Assembly (NCBI GenBank): GCA_937916185.1
Contig: CALGGD010000114.1
Span: forward strand, 1 to 6,799
From: an uncultured Oxalobacter sp.
GTDB taxonomy: Bacteria; Pseudomonadota; Gammaproteobacteria; Burkholderiales; Burkholderiaceae_D
DNA: 6,799 nucleotides
Direction: 5' to 3'
A model generated the notes under the pieces. It had not been told where the DNA came from and did no database searches. It saw only the letters and a program-made list of their open reading frames with translations. Below are positions 5,888 through 6,799 of this stretch, piece after piece. Within the stretch, counting starts at the first letter, position 1. Every line of letters begins with the position of its first letter. The position numbers were made by a program, and so were the translations under genes.

Positions 5888-5911
5888 AATTTTAGCGGAA
5901 CGGCCTATAAT
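5884..5911 (+). promoter_or_regulatory. Sigma70-like promoter of the small XRE regulator
   Basis: TATAAT at 5906-5911 is a perfect -10. TTTAAA at 5884-5889, 16 bases upstream, matches the -35 consensus at four of six positions. Transcription would begin near 5918, about 50 bases before the start codon at 5971. This is the clearest promoter in the window. Confidence 0.65.
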
Positions 5912-5970
5912 TATCTGCATCAGGTTGCTTTTCTTGATTTTTAAAATAATCCGTGAATTGGAGGGTTTAT

Positions 5971-6345
5971 ATGCTCACTGCTCTAGGTAAGTTCCTGAAA
6001 AAACTCCGTGTTGACCGTGGTGAAGTGCTGAAGGATATGTCTGCCCGGCTGGGAGTCACGGCCTCTTTCCTGTCTGCTGTCGAGAATGGCAAGAAACGGA
6101 TGCCGTCTGAATGGAACGGCAAGCTCTGCACCGCCTATGAACTGGATGCAGATGCCCGGAAACTGCTGACAGCCGCCATTGCAGAGACGGAATCCAGCAT
6201 TGATCTTGACTTGACCGGCCTGGAAGCTGCCAACCGTGAACTGGCGGTGTTTTTTGCAAGGCGTTTCGCTGTCTTGGACGGTAGCCAGGTCAAGGCAATC
6301 CAGAAGATCCTGCGGAAGGATGAAAAAAGCCGTGGGGAAGGGTGA
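5971..6345 (+). CDS. Small XRE-family HTH transcriptional regulator
   Basis: This 124-residue protein has an N-terminal XRE/cI-type HTH at about residues 5-60; the helix-turn-helix is in LKDMSARLGVTASFLSAVEN (20-39), ending in the typical SxxENGK recognition segment. A helical tail follows (about 82-116) with NRELAVFFARRFAVLDGSQV, probably for dimerisation. There is no membrane segment or protease domain. The frame is open from a GTG at 5953, but GGAGGG at 5960-5965 lies five bases before the ATG at 5971, so the shorter form is chosen. Proteins of this size and architecture often sit beside ImmA/IrrE-type peptidases or toxin genes, but neither partner is visible here. Its own promoter and the palindrome over the -35 suggest autoregulation. 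Target genes are unknown; the next gene, 198 bases downstream, is a candidate. Confidence 0.88.
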   Translation: MLTALGKFLKKLRVDRGEVLKDMSARLGVTASFLSAVENGKKRMPSEWNGKLCTAYELDADARKLLTAAIAETESSIDLDLTGLEAANRELAVFFARRFAVLDGSQVKAIQKILRKDEKSRGEG

Positions 6346-6523
6346 CGGACAAGAGGACACCGTTCTTTCCGGGAAAAGTCCAAATGGTGTAATGGCTTGG
6401 GAACGCGATGGCTGAGGAGAGCTTCTAAGCTGTTGATTGTTGCGGTGATTGTTGTGTTTCATACTCATTTATTGCCATCATTTCCGCCATTGGTGTCGGT
6501 TTGACCTTAAACTACTGTTTTCG

Positions 6524-6534
6524 CTGTTCAACAG
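6524..6534. promoter_or_regulatory. Short palindrome just before the last gene's ribosome-binding site
   Basis: CTGTTCAACAG is an inverted repeat with five-base arms around one C. A further CTGTT half-copy lies at 6515-6519. It overlaps the AGGT that precedes the ATG at 6544, so a bound protein or local RNA pairing could affect expression. An 11-base palindrome can also occur by chance. TTGACC at 6501-6506 is -35-like but has no matching -10. Confidence 0.25.
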
Positions 6535-6543
6535 GTAACCATT

Positions 6544-6799
6544 ATGGAAAATCCAAACCAGACAGAAACCGTTATCCGTGAAGCCCAGGAAATCAATAAG
6601 CTGCTGACCCAGCGGCTCAATACCAGCCAGACCAGTTCTGATGAGGAATTCAAGGCATTGCTGCATGCGGTTACGGTGCCGATGATGACCCTGACAGCCA
6701 AGATGTCGGGCGAATCTGAGGCTTTTGTGCAGCAAGTCTGTGATGAGGTGTTCCAGGCCATCACCGGTAAAGCGCCCCAGCGTGACGATGAGGGCAGGA
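6544..6799 (+). CDS. Unrecognised helical protein, 3' end outside the window
   Basis: The frame is open from the ATG at 6544 to the window edge (85 complete codons). AGGT at 6533-6536 gives a moderate ribosome-binding site seven bases upstream. The visible product starts MENPNQTETVIREAQEINKL and is rich in Gln, Glu, Thr and Lys. It looks helical and soluble, with a central segment FKALLHAVTVPMMTLTAKMS and then a charged region (GKAPQRDDEG). I do not recognise a family. There is no signal peptide or membrane helix. It follows the small XRE regulator by 198 bases in the same direction and may be a separate unit or the regulator's target. Confidence 0.65.
   Translation, partial: MENPNQTETVIREAQEINKLLTQRLNTSQTSSDEEFKALLHAVTVPMMTLTAKMSGESEAFVQQVCDEVFQAITGKAPQRDDEGR

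Noticed and set aside
6366..6376. Palindrome TTTCCGGGAAA after the small XRE gene
   Set aside because: It is short, has no T-run for a terminator and no nearby promoter, so no function can be supported.
6346..6504. Open stretch of 52 sense codons in frame after the XRE stop, ending with a hydrophobic segment (LLIVAVIVVF)
   Set aside because: It would need read-through of TGA or a TTG start at 6397 without a Shine-Dalgarno, and there is no in-frame ATG. A stretch this long free of stops is not rare by chance.

Overview
The window looks like chromosomal DNA from a Gram-negative bacterium. Its largest gene encodes a complete type V (autotransporter) outer-membrane protein with a C-terminal beta-barrel, which requires an outer membrane. 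The mid-range GC content, gene density and gene mix would suit a host-associated betaproteobacterium (Burkholderiales such as Oxalobacter or Sutterella relatives), but that is inference from gene style, not a species call. There are no phage structural genes, transposases, CRISPR arrays, rRNAs or tRNAs.

Layout. (1) Positions 1-1010, minus strand: an unrecognised helical protein cut by the window edge, preceded 35 bases upstream by a small HAD-fold phosphatase of the 5'(3')-deoxyribonucleotidase type. (2) Positions 1011-1410: an AT-rich divergent intergenic region. It holds two copies of an operator-like palindrome in opposite orientation and a nine-A tract. (3) Positions 1411-4104: the autotransporter, with signal peptide, about eleven repeats of 26-34 residues, a cap region, an Asp-Pro-Thr-Pro linker, an alpha-helical plug and a beta-barrel. 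A strong intrinsic terminator follows. (4) Positions 4304-5725: a zinc-dependent nucleobase/nucleoside deaminase closely followed by a HTH regulator with a LexA/cI-type C-terminal domain. (5) Positions 5872-6799: a small XRE-family regulator with a good sigma70-like promoter and an overlapping palindrome, then the start of an unrecognised helical protein that runs off the window.

How the parts may fit together. The autotransporter is the only surface-exposed product, and its paired palindromes suggest dedicated regulation. The deaminase and the HAD phosphatase could both touch nucleotide salvage, but they lie on opposite strands and nothing links them directly. The LexA/cI-like regulator appears to have lost the Ser-Lys dyad (Cys and Arg occupy the positions) and shows no Ala-Gly cleavage site in the expected stretch. 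It probably does not respond to DNA damage by self-cleavage. Two unrelated HTH regulators within 1.5 kb, the second apparently self-regulated, make the right-hand third the most likely place for an undescribed regulatory module. Its second gene is incomplete here, so no system can be claimed.
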